The notes beneath the pieces were generated by a model. That model was not told the DNA's origin. It worked only from the letters and a program-made list of their open reading frames with translations, and searched no databases. DNA of 64,000 nt from Varroa destructor (Eukaryota; Arthropoda; Arachnida; Mesostigmata; Varroidae), in NCBI RefSeq assembly GCF_002443255.2, contig NW_019211458.1, positions 25,676,757 through 25,740,756 of the forward strand, given 5' to 3'. Positions 61,260 to 64,000 of this stretch are shown piece after piece. Both the position numbers and the translations under genes were made by a program. The number at the start of each line of letters is the position of its first letter. The stretch's first letter is position 1.

Positions 61260-64000
61260 AGTCATAATGTATGCTTTAAGCAGAAATGTTACTGTATGGT
61301 TTGTTTTATGCCTTATCTGATATCCTACCTAGCGGCTAAAACATACCGCTGCAACGCAGTCGCTCAGCTATAAAGCACCGTCTAAATTACTTTCTTCTGT
61401 AAATGATAATGTGGATACTTACGAATGCTTCATTTTGATTTTGTTGATAAAGTCCTTGCTTTATCCATATATCAGGTAATATACCCCCAGTTGTGGGGTC
61501 TTCTTTTTACAACCAAATCGATGGAGTGAGCTATTGGCGCCGCACTGGGACGAATGCAGCTATCTTTTGTTAGGTCGATAAATAGATTCTATAGCTAGGA
61601 GCTTGATAAGAAAGTCGTCTCAGGTTCAATTTTTTGCGTGGTCAAAAGGTCTAAGAACGCAAGTTTAAAATATGCTTTTTTGGTTAAATTAAGCTAAGAA
61701 GACATTGGGACCTCTAACTGTAACTTTCCATGCCTTTTTTTTTTTTCGCTAAACAGTGTAAGGCACTAGCTTTTATTATTAGGCTCATTACACGATGTAC
61801 GATTAAATATGTAGGAGTCTCATTTTAAGAAATTGTATTACGGTGTGATACCTCTTCGGTTCATGTCGGATGGCTTCGCTATAGAACTATAAAAATTAAA
61901 TGTCAACTAACGATTCTGCTGTGTTTATAACGGGAACCAGAACCTGAACTGGAGGATAAGCGATTTCTGCTCTGTAAACAAAGCGAATATTCTGACCACA
62001 TGCAGAATGTAAATTTGCATCGCACCCTTCATCGGATGGAACCGTCTCTTAAATTCGCTCATAAATAAGTAAATTAAAATAAAGGTTTTCAAGGACCATT
62101 TAGAACGAGTAGAGCGTGCTACAGATAGGTAATGTCCTCTTAGGTCACGAACGACAGTCAAGCCTTCAAAGCGCGATTCACAGGACACGATTATACTTCC
62201 ATCCGAATTGTAACAGATTGTGATACGAGCGCGTTAACTTGCCAGCAAGACGAGGCCAACTCCTCGCCTACCTTTAGAACCCTTTTTACCAATAGTACCA
62301 GGCAGTAAATCGAAGTGCCTTATATATAGTATAACAATAAATGTGTGCCTGAAAGAATAAATCATTTCACCCCGATAACCTTTAACTGAAACACCCAGAT
62401 ATTGAATGCCTTGTACACAATGTTTCAGGAAAGAGCCCCCTAGAATGCAGAGTTGCTAGTAGCATTCCCAGTAATAGTAGTCATTATAATCACCATATCA
62501 TCTTAGTGATTAAAATCTATGTCATAACATTATAATGGGTAATAGTATTTCTATCCTGCATTTGCAAATGAAAAAGCACTATAATTTTCACCCTTAACAC
62601 TTTTCTATGAAATACTTCAGTATTCATTCAAACCTTCATTTGCCTATATAACAATTATTCTTAGCATTATTCTTTAAATGGCGTTGTACGATTCCATTGT
62701 ATTAGTTCATGTAACGAAATCGTTAAAATGATAGCTCAAAGCTAAGCTGAGGTGTGACAGTAACTTGAAATTCTATCAAAAGCGGCATACGAGGGCAGGT
62801 TTCGAAAATTGTTTTATACCTCCACTAGGTTCTCGACATTTTTTGTTACACAGAAAACTCCAAAGTCAAAGGGTCTCCTCTCGTAGGCACGAGCCTCCTG
62901 TTTTACGCTCGCTTGCTTAATGCGCCATTCAGATTTAAAAACGTTGATGAGCAAGAGGATGGAACACGTGGAAAAAGCCTTTACATCGTGCTTTATGTAA
63001 TCCTAGAAACGTGTGAAGTCGTGTTAAAGCTCACTCCGCTCGGCTACCTTTTTATAATGCAGGAAATTTAGCTACCGATTTATGTGGGCAGTTTTCCATC
63101 TGACAATGCAAACAGTGACTGCCTACGTTGTCAAGGCGGGTTGCTACAGCTGTTCAGTCTATTCGTTCAACAGAGCAGCCGATAATCGATAGTACTTCTT
63201 TGAATACAAGCACTTTGTCAGTGTCAGAAACAATACAATGCTAATACGGCGGACGGCTATTATTACTCGTAATAGTTCAGGACTGATGAGTCTTGCTTAT
63301 AGAGGAAATACTGTTAAGATCTTTGGCTGACCTTATGCCTGGAGCATTTCACAGTTTTCAGTCCTGAAGTCTTTGTAAGCGCTAACGTGGAAATTGCGAG
63401 ATACGCTATGAAGATAGTTAATTCAGATAACCTATCGTTTTCAATGTCAGGTCAAAAAAGGTATAACTTGCCCTTTAACTAGATACACTGCAAACGACCC
63501 TGCAAGATATTACAATGTAGGACGACTTTTCCGGTAATAAATGCCTTTCTCTTTCTGAAAAGCCTATTTTTCGGTAGTCAATCAAGTGCAGATTGTAGCT
63601 AAAAAATACGATGAAGTCTAACAGTATAGGGTAGCTAAAATAAGGACGCTGAATCGCTGGGATGCATACCCACATTCTCGAATATATTCCTACCCATAAT
63701 AAATCAACAAACCGACTACTTAAATGGGGTTAGGTACAGGTGGGCTTGATATGGGCATAAAGTAGCCTTTTTTACTGCTGGCCATCCTGCCACAAGGTAT
63801 TTACTAATTTCGTTTGTAATTGATGTCCTATATGTATATATATATACAAAATTTTAAACATTTCAGTGTTCATTCTATACCGACACCATATATAAATACA
63901 TGTGTCGATTGATTTTTGCTCCTTATTCTGTAGATGTATACTTTTCATTTGTTCTGTTAATTATCTGCTGCAAAATGGCGTCTGTAGGAGTCTCGTTCGT
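61260..64000. other. Intergenic sequence to the window end
   Basis: Apart from the tRNA-like segment at 61580 I see no exon, promoter or repeat worth calling. Open frames at 61925 and 63475 are short minus-strand frames without support. Confidence 0.5.
61580..61640 (+). mobile_element. Second degenerate tRNA-like segment
   Basis: TAGCTAGGAGCTTGATAAG followed by GTCG and AGGTTCAAT has box A and box B order. It shares TAGCTA, GATAAGA, GTCG and GTTCAA, in order, with the minus-strand element at 60735-60862. It may be a relic of the same SINE family. Confidence 0.3.

Overview
The window is nuclear DNA from an arthropod, most likely an arachnid such as a mite or tick. Genes are spliced with introns of about 0.1-4 kb, promoters carry TATA and initiator motifs, and three genes encode the arthropod-type DM4/12 domain. 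The sequence is AT-rich with many short tandem repeats. It holds no operons, CRISPR arrays, rRNA genes or intact tRNA genes. One scaffold gap of exactly 100 N lies at 25262-25361.

The best-supported gene is cyclin K (+ strand, 36289-46101, 11 coding exons, about 605 aa), the cyclin partner of CDK12/CD​K13 in transcription elongation. Its cyclin boxes match the vertebrate protein closely and its tail is rich in proline, glutamine and histidine. One intron has a GC-AG donor. Cyclin K sits between members of a second group: three paralogous secreted DM4/12-domain proteins on the minus strand (26684-27808, 47416-48552, 53103-53873). Each has an intronless coding region with a splice acceptor directly before the ATG, a signal peptide, a shared GPLKL/KLLL hydrophobic core and a four-cysteine C-terminal domain. 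Two of them also carry Tyr-Thr-Pro repeats and a basic cleavage-like site.

The most interesting content is a set of small, strongly diverged multi-exon genes on the plus strand, pieced together here by eye. Exons at 8490-10595, 19293-22590, 23078-25210, 29991-31315 and 56156-61174 share one architecture: exon 1 ending in phase 0; a symmetric exon 2 of 192-195 nt; exon 3 running from phase 0 to phase 1 around a Cys-x-x-x-Pro-x-Tyr motif; and a terminal exon of about 194-218 nt whose first 11-12 residues end in a conserved Asp. The best copy (56156-61174) has a signal peptide. The strand and helix pattern resembles the JHBP/group 7 mite-allergen (BPI-like) lipid-binding fold. That family assignment is an inference. 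One copy runs into the scaffold gap and others look incomplete.

The rest is intergenic or intronic DNA holding simple repeats, palindromes, three degenerate tRNA-derived (SINE-like) segments and a few candidate promoters. Most other open frames are no longer than expected by chance at this base composition or are antisense shadows.
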